A DNA stretch of 64,000 nt from JBNAVY01 sp049700195 (GCA_049700195.1 JBNAVY010000002.1:1-64000); one strand, 5' to 3'; shown: positions 8,774 through 18,518, counted from the first letter of the stretch. The notes: a model not told the origin generated them from the letters alone. Numbers and translations are program-made.

Positions 8774-8826
8774 TAATAACACCTCCATTTATAATATATT
8801 ATTATTTTATACTAAACTATTAAATT

Positions 8827-8840
8827 GTGCAAACGTTTGT
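8827..8840 (-). promoter_or_regulatory. LacI-family operator overlapping the glucoamylase promoter
   Basis: GCAAACGTTTGT (8829-8840) matches the GCAANCGNTTGC operator pattern of LacI/GalR/CcpA-type regulators with one mismatch. On the minus strand it overlaps a possible -35 TTGCAC (8827-8832), with TAAAAT 17 bases on. Binding would therefore block transcription. The same pattern occurs twice at the amylase operon promoter. Confidence 0.6.
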
Positions 8841-8849
8841 TAAATAGTT

Positions 8850-8876
8850 AAAAAAAATACACTAAATAGTGTATTA
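8850..8876 (-). terminator. Intrinsic terminator downstream of the thioesterase gene
   Basis: ATACACTA and TAGTGTAT form a perfect 18-base palindrome (8857-8874), followed on the minus strand by seven T residues. It separates the thioesterase gene from the glucoamylase promoter. Confidence 0.65.
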
Positions 8877-8944
8877 GATAAAATCGGTTACCATAATAAT
8901 ATTATATACCATTTATAATATTTTATACCATAAATTGCTTCTTG

Positions 8945-9364
8945 TCAATTATTTAAGCAGTTTAATAATAAATTATAAACTTCTGGCATAGCTTTTTGCA
9001 AATTTACAGGCTTTTTATCCAAAGTTGTAAAAGGATGTTCAGTAAACCCTATTGCTAATACTTTATTATCTTCTTCTCTTATAATTTCATAATAAAATTT
9101 TAAACGCGTCTTTTTAAGAAATTCTAACCTTGTTCTTATAATTATTATATCATCATATAAAGCAGATGAAATATATTTACATCCCGCTTCTATAACTGGC
9201 AGCATTATACCCTGCTGCTCCAAACTCCTATATGTCATCCCTAAGGAACGAAAAAACTCTGTTCTGCCTATTTCAAACCAATTTAAGTAATTTGTGTAAT
9301 ATACAATTCCCATTTTATCTGTTTCACTATATCTAACTCTTATTTTAGTATCATAAGTATACAT
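8945..9364 (-). CDS. YbgC/4HBT-type acyl-CoA thioesterase
   Basis: A 139-residue single hotdog-fold protein. The N-terminal RVRYSETDKMGIVYYTNYLNW segment is the signature of YbgC/4-hydroxybenzoyl-CoA thioesterases, with the catalytic Asp in ETDKMG and the conserved Tyr-Asn-Trp pattern. Enzymes of this group hydrolyse short or aromatic acyl-CoA thioesters in the cytoplasm, and the substrate here is unknown. The start is placed at the ATG at 9364, six bases after GAGGTG. The GTG three codons earlier lies within that ribosome binding site. It follows pyk by 35 bases and could be co-transcribed with it. Confidence 0.85.
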   Translation of the reverse strand: MYTYDTKIRVRYSETDKMGIVYYTNYLNWFEIGRTEFFRSLGMTYRSLEQQGIMLPVIEAGCKYISSALYDDIIIIRTRLEFLKKTRLKFYYEIIREEDNKVLAIGFTEHPFTTLDKKPVNLQKAMPEVYNLLLNCLNN

Positions 9365-9408
9365 TGTATTCACCTCTAAAGAGTTAAAGCAAAATTTTAA
9401 ATCTAGTC

Positions 9409-11160
9409 TTATTTTACATTCACAGCACCATTATATACAAAACCTCTAATAGTATCCAGTGTAACTGTCATTCCATCAGTTAATTTGGCAACTGCTCCTT
9501 CGCATCCAACAATTACTGGTATACCAAAATTAAGACCAACTATTGCTGCATGAGATGTAAGTCCACCTTCTTCAGTAATTATAGCAGAAGCTCTTTCAAT
9601 TAAAGGCATATAATCTCTTTCGGTTTTCATAGTAACTATTATGTCTTTATCTCTAAATTTTTCTTTGTCTTTTTCTATATCATTTATTATACACACTGTC
9701 CCTGTTTTTGGTTTTGTTCCAATTCCAACACCTTTAACTATAACATCCCCAACAATATGAACTTTTATCATATTTGTAGTACCAGTCATTGCAACTGGTA
9801 TGCCTGCTGAAATTACAACAACATCGCCATTTCTTATAAAACCAGCTTCTAAAGCTGCTTTTACAGAGGAATCAATCATTTCATCAGTAGTAGAAACTTC
9901 ATCTGAAACAATCGGATAAACACCCCATACTATCGAAAGTTTCCTCGCTACATTATCATTTGGTGTTGTAGCTATTATTGGAGCTTTAGGTCTATACCTT
10001 GATACCATCCTTGCTGTATAACCAGATTTTGTACATGTAATTATTGCAGCTGCTCCAATGTCTTTTGCTGTTGTACAAGTTGCATGACTTATTGCATTTG
10101 TCACTGATATATTATAATCAATATTTTTATCATTATTGTCTTTATAATTTATGTATGCCTCTATATTTTCTGCAATCCTTGCCATTGTTTCAAAGGATTC
10201 AATTGGGTATTTGCCTTGAGCTGTTTCTCCTGAAAGCATTATTGCATCAGTACCATCAAGTATTGCATTTGCAACATCGGTTACTTCTGCTCTTGTTGGT
10301 CTTGGATTTCTCATCATTGAATCAAGCATTTGAGTAGCAGTTATTACAGGTTTACCTGCTCTATTACATTTTTCTATAATTTTCTTTTGAACTATAGGTA
10401 TTTCTTCAATAGGTATTTCAACACCAAGGTCTCCTCTTGCTACCATTATTCCATCAGAAACCTTTATTATTTCATCAATATTTTCAACACCTTCATGATT
10501 TTCAATTTTAGAAATAATAAGTATATTATCTGCTTTGTTATCCTCAAGTAATCTTCTTATTGATAGAACATCTGCAGCTTTTCTTACAAAAGATGCTGCA
10601 ATCATATCAATACCGTTTTTTATCCCAAATTCTATATCTTCAATATCTTTTTGAGTAAGGGCAGGCAAATTCAATTTTGCACCAGGTATATTAACACCCT
10701 TATGATCTTTTATAGGCCCAGAATTTTCAACAATACAGATTATGTCTTCACCTTTTATATCAGTTACTTTTAAAGATATTAATCCATCATCTATTAAAAT
10801 ATGACTTCCTCTTTCAACATCATGAACTAAGCCTTTATATGAAACAGTACAAATTGTCTCATCGCCTTCTATATCACGCATAGTAACAATAAATGTCTGA
10901 CCTTCTTTTAATTCTGCACCACCGTTTTTAAACATCCCAGTTCTTATTTCAGGTCCTTTTGTGTCCAACATTATGGCTACAGGAAGATTTAATTCTTCTC
11001 TAATCTTTTTAATATTTACTATTCTTGCTCCATGCTCATTAAAATCTCCATGTGAGAAGTTCAACCTGGCTACATTTAATCCCTTCTCAATGAGCTCTTT
11101 TAATATATTATAATCTTCACTCGTAGGACCAATCGTACAAACAATTTTTGTTCTGCGCAT
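9409..11160 (-). CDS. pyk: Pyruvate kinase with C-terminal PEP-utilising domain
   Basis: Transfers phosphate from phosphoenolpyruvate to ADP, the last step of glycolysis. At 583 residues it is about 110 longer than the basic enzyme. After the barrel (KIVCTIGPTSEDY start, MVARGDLGVEIP and TATQMLDSM motifs) and the allosteric C domain there is an extra domain from about residue 475 with GGLTSHAAIV, the phosphohistidine motif of PEP-utilising enzymes. This extended form is known in Bacillus and thermophilic clostridia, where the extra domain affects stability and regulation rather than catalysis. It lies 17 bases after pfkA on the same strand, so pfkA-pyk is almost certainly an operon that couples the two committed glycolytic steps. 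Confidence 0.97.
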   Translation of the reverse strand: MRRTKIVCTIGPTSEDYNILKELIEKGLNVARLNFSHGDFNEHGARIVNIKKIREELNLPVAIMLDTKGPEIRTGMFKNGGAELKEGQTFIVTMRDIEGDETICTVSYKGLVHDVERGSHILIDDGLISLKVTDIKGEDIICIVENSGPIKDHKGVNIPGAKLNLPALTQKDIEDIEFGIKNGIDMIAASFVRKAADVLSIRRLLEDNKADNILIISKIENHEGVENIDEIIKVSDGIMVARGDLGVEIPIEEIPIVQKKIIEKCNRAGKPVITATQMLDSMMRNPRPTRAEVTDVANAILDGTDAIMLSGETAQGKYPIESFETMARIAENIEAYINYKDNNDKNIDYNISVTNAISHATCTTAKDIGAAAIITCTKSGYTARMVSRYRPKAPIIATTPNDNVARKLSIVWGVYPIVSDEVSTTDEMIDSSVKAALEAGFIRNGDVVVISAGIPVAMTGTTNMIKVHIVGDVIVKGVGIGTKPKTGTVCIINDIEKDKEKFRDKDIIVTMKTERDYMPLIERASAIITEEGGLTSHAAIVGLNFGIPVIVGCEGAVAKLTDGMTVTLDTIRGFVYNGAVNVK

Positions 11161-11177
11161 ATCTTCACTCCTTAAAA

Positions 11178-12143
11178 TTATATTGATAATACTTTACTTA
11201 GTTCATATAGTTTTGAATTAAACTCTTTCTTCATTGAAAGTGCTTCATCAATATTATCATCAACTATTTGATTGTTCCTTATGCTTATAATTCTTTTTGA
11301 TTTATTTTCTAAAAGAAGTTCAACAGCTTTTGCACCCATTTGACTTGCCATTATTCTGTCAAAAGACGAAGGTGCTCCTCCTCTTTGTATGTACCCCAAA
11401 ACCGTATGCCTTAAATCTAGTTTAGGAAGCCTTTCTTTTATCATTTTTGAAAGCTCAGGAGCACTCATAACACCTTCAGCAAGAACTATAAGGTGATGAA
11501 GCTTTCCTCTTTTTATTCCATAAGTTATTTTATCACATATTTCGTCAATGTCCCATTTTTCTTCAGGTATAATAATCATTTCTGCCCCACCTGCAAGACC
11601 TGCATAAAGAGCTAAATAACCTGCATGTCTTCCCATTACTTCAATAATATTTGCTCTTTCATGAGATGTAGCAGTATCTCTTATTTTATTTATTGCATCA
11701 ATTACAGTATTACATGCAGTATCAAATCCAATTGTATAATCTGAGCAAGGAAGATCATTGTCTATCGTACCAGGAATTCCAATAGTATTTACATCATACT
11801 CATCACTTAAAAGTTGTGCACCTCTAAATGAACCATCTCCGCCAATTACAACTAATCCTTCAATATTATATCTTTTTAAAGTTTCTGCTGCTTTTGCTCT
11901 TGTTTCTTTTTTAACAAATTCGTCACATCTTGCTGTTCTTAATATAGTTCCTCCCCTTTGAAGAATGTCTCCAACAGAAGATAGTGTTAAATCTATTATC
12001 TCATCTTCTAAAAGACCTGCATACCCTCTCATAATTCCTTTCACTTTAAGTCCATGATATATTCCAGTTCTGACTACTGCCCTTATAGCTGCATTCATTC
12101 CAGGAGCATCTCCACCACTTGTAAGTACACCAATTGTTCTCAT
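11178..12143 (-). CDS. pfkA: ATP-dependent 6-phosphofructokinase
   Basis: A 321-residue PfkA that phosphorylates fructose 6-phosphate with ATP. Motifs in order: GVLTSGGDAPGMNAA (ATP/Mg binding, start), GGDGSFRGA, the catalytic GTIDNDLPCSDYTIGF loop, and IMGRHAGYLA-type substrate contacts (EVMGRHAGY). The Gly in GGDGS (not Asp) marks it as ATP- rather than pyrophosphate-dependent. Length matches the allosteric bacterial tetramer, which is usually inhibited by PEP. An AAGGAGGT ribosome binding site precedes the ATG. It is co-directional with and 17 bases from pyk. Confidence 0.97.
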   Translation of the reverse strand: MRTIGVLTSGGDAPGMNAAIRAVVRTGIYHGLKVKGIMRGYAGLLEDEIIDLTLSSVGDILQRGGTILRTARCDEFVKKETRAKAAETLKRYNIEGLVVIGGDGSFRGAQLLSDEYDVNTIGIPGTIDNDLPCSDYTIGFDTACNTVIDAINKIRDTATSHERANIIEVMGRHAGYLALYAGLAGGAEMIIIPEEKWDIDEICDKITYGIKRGKLHHLIVLAEGVMSAPELSKMIKERLPKLDLRHTVLGYIQRGGAPSSFDRIMASQMGAKAVELLLENKSKRIISIRNNQIVDDNIDEALSMKKEFNSKLYELSKVLSI

Positions 12144-12206
12144 AATTTACCTCCTTGTTAATACCCGCATGGACTTCAAATGTCCCATGCATTCAATTCA
12201 AAATAA

Positions 12207-12221
12207 GCCCAATTATTGGGC
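12207..12221 (-). terminator. Hairpin between the 65-residue gene and pfkA
   Basis: GCCCAAT and ATTGGGC form a perfect palindrome around one base, followed on the minus strand by TTATTTTG. The U-tract is weak. It could terminate or attenuate read-through from dnaE into pfkA. Confidence 0.45.
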
Positions 12222-12227
12222 CAAAAA

Positions 12228-12425
12228 TCAAAGTCCATATTCAATAATAATATTTTGTGCATCGGTTGCTTCTGAGTTTGGTACTAATACTTCACAATAA
12301 AGATTTTTTTTATCTATATTTTTGTTAAGTGGACGCAGCTTTACTAAAAATCCTTCTTGTATTAAAATACTTTTGACCTTTTCTGCCATATCCATATCAT
12401 GTGCCATATATATAACTGTCCACAT
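12228..12425 (-). CDS. Small conserved protein, DUF2007-like
   Basis: A 65-residue protein beginning MWTVIYMAHDMDMA and ending with EATDAQNIIIEYGL. The pattern of a beta strand, a helix that covers an early A-x-x-V-K-x-I-L segment, a glycine turn, and a C-terminal hydrophobic helix resembles the DUF2007 fold. That fold is thought to be a small signalling or PII-like binding module. Function is unknown. It sits between dnaE and pfkA with a good AAGGAGG ribosome binding site, a place where small ORFs of this type are found in related thermophiles. Confidence 0.7.
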   Translation of the reverse strand: MWTVIYMAHDMDMAEKVKSILIQEGFLVKLRPLNKNIDKKNLYCEVLVPNSEATDAQNIIIEYGL

Positions 12426-12494
12426 AAAAAGGCCTCCTTAGCTCATCCTATATATATTTTAATCTATTTTCACTCACATATCAATATAAATTTA

Positions 12495-15400
12495 TTATAC
12501 TACTTTTACATTGTTTTCTCCCAAGATTTTTTTTAATTCAATCAACATTTTTTCATTTCCGTTTACCCATAAATTTCTTTTAGCTGCAAATATTTTTTGA
12601 TTACTTACTTTTATAAAAACAGGTATTTCTCCTGGATTTTTAGTTAAGATCTTTTTTACACTTACCATAATTCCAGCACTATTAATATTAAGATATAATT
12701 TTTTATTTTGCACATGATCAAGAGGTTTAATTTCATCACATATTATTTTAGGTTCTTCATCTTCTCTTAAACTTATTTTCCCTTTTACAACAATAAGCAT
12801 ATCTTCTTTAACAATATTAGCATATTTTTCATAAATAGATGGAAAAATTATTACTTCTACATAACTGTATAAATCCTCCAGAGTTATAAAAGCCATAATA
12901 TTATTATTTTTAGTAAATTTTAGTTTTTTGCTGCTTATAATTCCAGCAATAGTGACTTCTTGATTATCTTTTATGTCCTTATTATATTCTCCCATATCAT
13001 TTTGTTTAAAATCCGCAGTTGTATATTGAGTTATTTTTTGTACATCATCTATATATTCATCTAAAGGATGTCCACTTATATATAACCCTAATGTTTCCTT
13101 TTCCATAGAAAGAATTCTATCTTTAGGAAATTCATCAATATCAGGCAATGTAAAATCAACATAACCATCTTGATCTTCAGATTCAAACAAAGAAATCTGT
13201 CCTTTTATATTCTTTTGTCTATTTTTGTGTATAGATTCCATAATCTGCTCATATACAGTTAATAGCTGTGACCTATTAACACCAAAAGAACTAAAAGCTC
13301 CAGCTTTTATAAGACTTTCTGCAGCTTTTTTATTCAATTGGGTAGATTCCATTCTTTCAAAAAAATCAGATATAGATTTATAACGTCCATTTTTCTCCCT
13401 GTTATCTACAATTTCTTTTGTTACATTTAAACCTACATTTTTTACTGCATTTAAACCAAATCTAATTTTTCCATTTGTAACTGTAAAATGTGAATAACTT
13501 TCATTAACATCTGGCGGCAATACTTCTATACCCATTTTCTTGCATACTTGAACATAAAAAGCTACTTTGTCCATATTATCAACAAAGCTATTTAAAAGTG
13601 CAGCCATAAATTCAATGGGATGATATTTTTTTAAATATGCAGTTTGATATGCAATTACAGCATAGGCAGCAGCATGGGATTTATTAAATGCATAATTTGC
13701 AAACTCCATCATTTCATCAAAAAGTTTATTGGCAGTTTTTTCATCAACACCTTTTCTCAAGGCTCCTGGTACTATTACATTTCCTTTTTCATCGGTTATA
13801 CCATAAATAAAATTTTTACGTTCTTCTTCCATAACCTTCATTTTTTTCTTTGACATTGCACGTCTGACAAGGTCAGAACGTCCAAGAGAATATCCCGCTA
13901 AGTCTCTTACTATCTGCATTACCTGTTCTTGATAAACCATACATCCATATGTTACATCTAAAATAGGTTTTAATAGATAATGTTCATAGACTATTTTATC
14001 AGGGTTATTTTTATTTGTTATATATAAAGGTATTTGATCCATAGGTCCAGGCCTATACAAAGAAATTCCAGCAATTATGTCTTCAAGGCTTTTGGGTTTT
14101 AATTCGGTCATAAATTGTTTCATGCCAGAAGATTCTAATTGAAATACTCCTTCAGTCTCACCTTTACTTATTAGATTATAAACTTCTTTATCATCAAAAT
14201 CCATATTTTCAAAATCTATTAAAATATTTTTGTTCTTTTTAACCATGTCAATAGCATTTTGAATAACAGTAAGAGTTCGCAAACCTAAAAAATCCATTTT
14301 TAAAAGTCCCAGTTCTTCTAAAGTTGTCATAGTAAATTGCGTTACGATAGATTCTTCGTTTTTTTGCAGTGGCACATATTTAACAAGAGGTTCTTTTGAA
14401 ATGACTACACCAGCTGCATGTGTAGATGCATGTCTTGGAAGACCTTCTAATGCTCTTGATATATCTATTAATTGTTTTACTTTTTCATCCTTCTCATATG
14501 CCATTTTTAACTCAGGGTTTAACTCAAGTGCCTTATCTATAGTCATCCCCAATTCAAAAGGTATCATTTTAGCAATAACATCAACATCTGCATAAGGATA
14601 ATTTAATGCTCTTCCTACATCTCTAATAGCAGCCCTTGCAGCCATTGTACCAAAAGTAATTATTTGTGCCACTTTATCTTTCCCATATTTTTCGATAACA
14701 TAATCGATAACTTCTTGACGTCTTTCATAACAAAAATCAGAATCAATATCAGGCATGCTTATTCTTTCAGGATTTAAAAACCTCTCAAAAAGCAAATTAT
14801 ATTTTATTGGATCAATATTAGTGATTCCAAGTGTATATGCTACAATACTACCAGCTGCAGAACCTCTGCCTGGCCCTGTCATTATACCATTATCTTTGGC
14901 AAATTTAATAAAATCCCATACAATTAGAAAATAATCAACATATCCCATTTGTTTTATTACTGAAAGTTCATAATTTAGTCTATCTTCAACATCTTTAGTT
15001 GGATTTTTAAAACGCTTTTGTAGGCCAGCAAAACACAAGTTTTTTAAATAATCAAAAGAATCTATTCCATTTGGCAAATTATATTTAGGCAGTTTTAATT
15101 TATTAAATTCAAATTCTATATTACACATTTGGGCAATTCTTTCTGTGTTTAAAAGTGCATCCTTTTGGTAAGAAAATAGTTCTTCCATTTCTTTTGGTGA
15201 TTTTAAGTAAAATTCTTCTGTAGGAAATGACATCCTATCTTCATCATCAATATTTTTCCCTGTCTGAATACACAGAAGTACTTCATGAGCAAAAGCATCT
15301 TTCTTTTCTAAATAATGAACATCATTTGTAGCAACCAAAGGTATGCCAGTTTCTTTAGATAATTTTATTAATTCTTTATTAACTTTTTGTTGTTCTAAAA

Positions 15401-15932
15401 TTCCATGGTCCTGAAGTTCTAAATAAAAATTATCCTGTCCAAAAACAGAATTGTAGAAAAGAGCAGCCTCTTTAGCCTTTTCATAATTATTTTTTAAAAT
15501 ATATGATGGAACTTCTCCTGCAAGACATGCACTTAAAGCTATCAAACCCTCACTATGTTCTTTTAAAAAATCATGATCAACTCTAGGCTTATAATAAAAA
15601 CCTTCTATAGAAGCTGCAGATACAATTTTCATAAGGTTTTCATAACCTTTCATGTTTTTACATAAAAGTATAAGATGATAATTTTCATTGTCTATCCCAT
15701 ATTCTTTGTCTTGCATTTTTCTGGGAGATACATAAATTTCACAGCCTATTATTGGCTTTATACCTGCTGACACAGCTTCTTTATAAAAATCTATAGCACC
15801 ATACATTACTCCATGATCTGTAATAGCAAGGGCTGACATATCAAATTCCTTTACTTTTGATATTAAATCTTTAATTCTACAAGAACCATCTAATAAACTA
15901 TATTCAGAATGAACATGTAAATGTACAAACAT
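12495..15932 (-). CDS. dnaE: DNA polymerase III alpha subunit (DnaE)
   Basis: The 1145-residue DnaE-type replicative polymerase subunit. It opens with a PHP domain (HLHVHSEYSLLDGS, then ITDHGVMYGA), followed by the polymerase core with GPGRGSAAGS and the catalytic aspartates in MPDIDSDF, the helix-hairpin-helix region, and an OB fold near residues 990-1070. The last part is short, as in DnaE1 forms. In Firmicutes DnaE usually works with PolC at the fork. Which of the two classes this one belongs to (main or primer-extending) is not settled by sequence reading. It starts 8 bases after the CBS-DRTGG regulator gene, so the two are translated from one message. Confidence 0.96.
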   Translation of the reverse strand: MFVHLHVHSEYSLLDGSCRIKDLISKVKEFDMSALAITDHGVMYGAIDFYKEAVSAGIKPIIGCEIYVSPRKMQDKEYGIDNENYHLILLCKNMKGYENLMKIVSAASIEGFYYKPRVDHDFLKEHSEGLIALSACLAGEVPSYILKNNYEKAKEAALFYNSVFGQDNFYLELQDHGILEQQKVNKELIKLSKETGIPLVATNDVHYLEKKDAFAHEVLLCIQTGKNIDDEDRMSFPTEEFYLKSPKEMEELFSYQKDALLNTERIAQMCNIEFEFNKLKLPKYNLPNGIDSFDYLKNLCFAGLQKRFKNPTKDVEDRLNYELSVIKQMGYVDYFLIVWDFIKFAKDNGIMTGPGRGSAAGSIVAYTLGITNIDPIKYNLLFERFLNPERISMPDIDSDFCYERRQEVIDYVIEKYGKDKVAQIITFGTMAARAAIRDVGRALNYPYADVDVIAKMIPFELGMTIDKALELNPELKMAYEKDEKVKQLIDISRALEGLPRHASTHAAGVVISKEPLVKYVPLQKNEESIVTQFTMTTLEELGLLKMDFLGLRTLTVIQNAIDMVKKNKNILIDFENMDFDDKEVYNLISKGETEGVFQLESSGMKQFMTELKPKSLEDIIAGISLYRPGPMDQIPLYITNKNNPDKIVYEHYLLKPILDVTYGCMVYQEQVMQIVRDLAGYSLGRSDLVRRAMSKKKMKVMEEERKNFIYGITDEKGNVIVPGALRKGVDEKTANKLFDEMMEFANYAFNKSHAAAYAVIAYQTAYLKKYHPIEFMAALLNSFVDNMDKVAFYVQVCKKMGIEVLPPDVNESYSHFTVTNGKIRFGLNAVKNVGLNVTKEIVDNREKNGRYKSISDFFERMESTQLNKKAAESLIKAGAFSSFGVNRSQLLTVYEQIMESIHKNRQKNIKGQISLFESEDQDGYVDFTLPDIDEFPKDRILSMEKETLGLYISGHPLDEYIDDVQKITQYTTADFKQNDMGEYNKDIKDNQEVTIAGIISSKKLKFTKNNNIMAFITLEDLYSYVEVIIFPSIYEKYANIVKEDMLIVVKGKISLREDEEPKIICDEIKPLDHVQNKKLYLNINSAGIMVSVKKILTKNPGEIPVFIKVSNQKIFAAKRNLWVNGNEKMLIELKKILGENNVKVV

Positions 15933-15940
15933 ATAATCAC

Positions 15941-17248
15941 CTATGTAATTTTAATTCTTTTTAAAAGTCTAAGGGACATTAAAGCTTTTGCTATCTCATT
16001 TTTTTCGTGAAAAATTTGTATGTCTAATTTACCAAAATTATTACTTACTTCGATAGTTTTAGCTACAACCTCTATTGACTGTTCAGGTTGCACTGGCTTT
16101 ATAAAATAAATTGACAAGTTATCAACAACAGCATCATAACGCTTATTTTGCGTTATAGCAAAAATTCCAGATTCACACATTAGCATCATTAATGCACTGC
16201 TACTTACTGTACCATACTGATTAACCATATTAGAAGGAATTGCTCCTTTAAATATAACTCCATTATCTATTTTTTCCATCTCAAAATCTTTAAAAATTGT
16301 ATCTTGAATAGCTTCACTTATTTGTGGTTGTCGTGACATAAACTGCAAAGATTTTATAACATCTTCTCTGCTTATAAGACCAATTAATTCTTTGCCTTCA
16401 GTAACAGGAAGAATTTCAACATTCCACCAAATCATTAGATGTGCTGCATATGATAATGTTTCATTACTGCTTACAAAAACTGGATTATGAGTCATTATAT
16501 TATTTATTTTATCATCATCAGATGCTGTCGCAACATCTCTGGAAGTAACCATACCAACAATTAATTTTTTTGAATCAACTACTGGATATCTTGTATGTCC
16601 AGTAGTTGCATAAAGCTCTTTCCAATCTCTTACTGTCTGATTAATAGTCATAAAAATAGGGTTCTGTGTCATTACATCACTTACATATAAAATTTTTTTT
16701 CTTGTCATGCTCTCATTTATTGCTTTATTTATAAGTGTAGCAACCGTAAACGTATCATAGGACGTTGATATAAGTGGCAATGATAGTCTATCAGCTAAAC
16801 TCTTAATATGAGATAAAGTGTCAAAGCCACCAGTAATCATAACAGCAGCACCTGAATTTAATGCAGCTTCTTGAGCGTCTTCTCTGTTTCCAAGTATTAC
16901 AAGATCTCCAGGAGTTATATATTTTACCATTTCATCTATAGTCATAGCCCCAATAAGAAATTTATGAAGTTCTAAATCCATTCCTCCATGTCCACCAAGA
17001 ACTGTTCCTTCTACAACATCTGAAACAACCTCATAAGTTAATTTATCAAAACTACGATTTTTTTGACGTGTTCTGATTGTTCCAACCCTTGGTATTGTAG
17101 TAACTAGTAGCATAGACTCGGCATCTTTTATAGCTTTATAAGCAGTTCCTTCACTTATTTGTAGACTTTGAGCAAGACCCCTCACAGATATCTTTGTACC
17201 CTCAGGTAAACTCTTTATGTATTCTAAAACCATCTCGTTTTTTGTCAT
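15941..17248 (-). CDS. DRTGG-CBS-thioesterase domain regulator (YtoI-like)
   Basis: A 435-residue multidomain protein. Residues 1-65 form a winged HTH (SVRGLAQSLQISEGTAYKAI). Residues about 70-185 form a DRTGG domain, with GGHGGMDLELH and GAAVMITGGF. Two CBS domains follow (about 195-245 and 255-310, each with MTxNPxF motifs), and a 4HBT-like hotdog domain ends the chain. This is the layout of Bacillus YtoI, which lies near dnaE there too. CBS pairs usually bind adenine nucleotides, so it may sense energy state and act on DNA, but its targets are unknown. It is followed 8 bases later by dnaE and separated from the HPr gene by a strong terminator. Confidence 0.85.
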   Translation of the reverse strand: MTKNEMVLEYIKSLPEGTKISVRGLAQSLQISEGTAYKAIKDAESMLLVTTIPRVGTIRTRQKNRSFDKLTYEVVSDVVEGTVLGGHGGMDLELHKFLIGAMTIDEMVKYITPGDLVILGNREDAQEAALNSGAAVMITGGFDTLSHIKSLADRLSLPLISTSYDTFTVATLINKAINESMTRKKILYVSDVMTQNPIFMTINQTVRDWKELYATTGHTRYPVVDSKKLIVGMVTSRDVATASDDDKINNIMTHNPVFVSSNETLSYAAHLMIWWNVEILPVTEGKELIGLISREDVIKSLQFMSRQPQISEAIQDTIFKDFEMEKIDNGVIFKGAIPSNMVNQYGTVSSSALMMLMCESGIFAITQNKRYDAVVDNLSIYFIKPVQPEQSIEVVAKTIEVSNNFGKLDIQIFHEKNEIAKALMSLRLLKRIKIT

Positions 17249-17265
17249 ACTACCATCCTCTATAT

Positions 17266-17295
17266 AAAAAAGGTTTCTGACAAGAAACCTTTTTT
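17266..17295 (-). terminator. Strong intrinsic terminator after the HPr gene
   Basis: AAAAAAGGTTTC (17266-17277) and GAAACCTTTTTT (17284-17295) pair perfectly over a six-base loop, with T residues following on the minus strand. It ends the whiA-HPr transcript. Confidence 0.88.
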
Positions 17296-17296
17296 A

Positions 17297-17563
17297 TTAT
17301 TCTTCTCCAAATTTGGAATCAATTAAATCTACTAAAGCTTTTATAGCAGCCTCTTCGTCATCACCATCAGCACTTAATGTAACAGTGCTTCCTTGTGAAA
17401 CGCCAAGAGACATTATACCCATAATACTCTTAGCATTTACTTTTTTATTATCTTTTTCAACCCAAATTTGTGATGAAAATTTACTTGCTGTTTGAACAAA
17501 TAAAGCTGCAGGCCTTGCATGAAGCCCCGTTTTATTTTTAATCTCAATTACTTTTTCTGTCAT
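17297..17563 (-). CDS. ptsH: Phosphocarrier protein HPr
   Basis: An 88-residue HPr-fold protein. His15 in TGLHARPA is the PEP:PTS phosphorylation site, and Ser46 in AKSIMGIMS is the HPr kinase site. In Bacillus the homologue at this chromosomal place (after whiA) is Crh, which lacks His15. Because His15 is kept here, this is a true HPr by sequence and could both carry phosphate and, when phosphorylated on Ser46, act as CcpA co-regulator. Its gene overlaps the end of whiA by 20 bases, so the two are translationally coupled. Confidence 0.93.
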   Translation of the reverse strand: MTEKVIEIKNKTGLHARPAALFVQTASKFSSQIWVEKDNKKVNAKSIMGIMSLGVSQGSTVTLSADGDDEEAAIKALVDLIDSKFGEE

Positions 17564-18518
17564 AATTGACTCTCCTCTCTTTTAATTTTTCAGTAATTTC
17601 CTCTATTTTTCTAAGTCTATGATTCACTCCTGATTTTCCAACAGGAGGAACTAGCATTTGCCCTAACTCTTTAAGACTTAAATCAGGATAGTTAATTCTT
17701 AATTCGGCTATTTCTCTTAAATTTGGTGGTAAATAAGCAAGTCCTACACTATCTTTTATGAAATTTATATTATCTATTTGTCTTAAAGAAGCATTTATAG
17801 TTTTTGTAAGATTTGCTGTTTCGCAATTTACAACTCTGTTGACATTATTTCTCATCTCTTTGTAAACACGTATATTTTCAAGATTTAAGAGCGAATTATG
17901 TGCTCCTATTATGTTTAATATGTCAACAATTTGCTCTCCTTCTTTTAAGTATACTACATAATTATTTTTTCTTGCAATAACTTTTGAATTTAAATTAAAA
18001 GAATTTATAAGTTTACTTAAATCTTCCCCATGTTCTAAATTATGTGTAACAAACTCAAGATGGTAAGATTTTTCTGGATCGCTTAAAGAACCTCCTCCCA
18101 AAAAAGCACCTCTTAAATATGATCTTTTTGAATAAGTATTAGCAATAAGCTTTTTGTCAATCCCATAATCTAAAATAAGGTTCCCTTTTAAAGTTTTAAG
18201 TATCCCTATACGCTTTAGTATCAATTCTGTAGCATTTGTATCAATTATAAAGATAAGATAACTTAAGGTCTTTTTTAAATGGCTATTTCTTCTTACCATT
18301 GTTTCAGGAGATACATTAAAAATATCTTTAATTAGTTTGAATGTAAGCCTTGCTACAGGTGCATTTTCTGTAGTAAGACTAAGTGACATTCTACTCTTGC
18401 CATAAATAGAAACAGTACCAATCATCCTAATAATTGCTGATAGCTCAGCAATTTTACTTTCTTCATCTTCAGGATAAATTCTTGCTAATTCATTTTTTGT
18501 TATTGCAGAAAATGACAT
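17544..18518 (-). CDS. whiA: WhiA, DNA-binding cell-division/sporulation regulator
   Basis: A 324-residue WhiA. The N-terminal part has the degenerate LAGLIDADG homing-endonuclease fold (RGAFLGGGSLSDPEKSYHLE), and the C-terminal part has an HTH (LSLKELGQMLVPPVGKSGVNH). In Bacillus it affects chromosome segregation and division. In actinomycetes it controls sporulation. The start is set at the ATG at 18518, about six bases after GAGGTG. The GTG three codons upstream overlaps that ribosome binding site. The usual upstream partners rapZ and yvcK lie about 10 kb away instead of next to it. Confidence 0.93.
   Translation of the reverse strand: MSFSAITKNELARIYPEDEESKIAELSAIIRMIGTVSIYGKSRMSLSLTTENAPVARLTFKLIKDIFNVSPETMVRRNSHLKKTLSYLIFIIDTNATELILKRIGILKTLKGNLILDYGIDKKLIANTYSKRSYLRGAFLGGGSLSDPEKSYHLEFVTHNLEHGEDLSKLINSFNLNSKVIARKNNYVVYLKEGEQIVDILNIIGAHNSLLNLENIRVYKEMRNNVNRVVNCETANLTKTINASLRQIDNINFIKDSVGLAYLPPNLREIAELRINYPDLSLKELGQMLVPPVGKSGVNHRLRKIEEITEKLKERRVNYDRKSN

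Noticed and set aside
17297..17563. Annotation as Crh instead of HPr
   Set aside because: Crh lacks His15, which is present here in the GLHARPA context.
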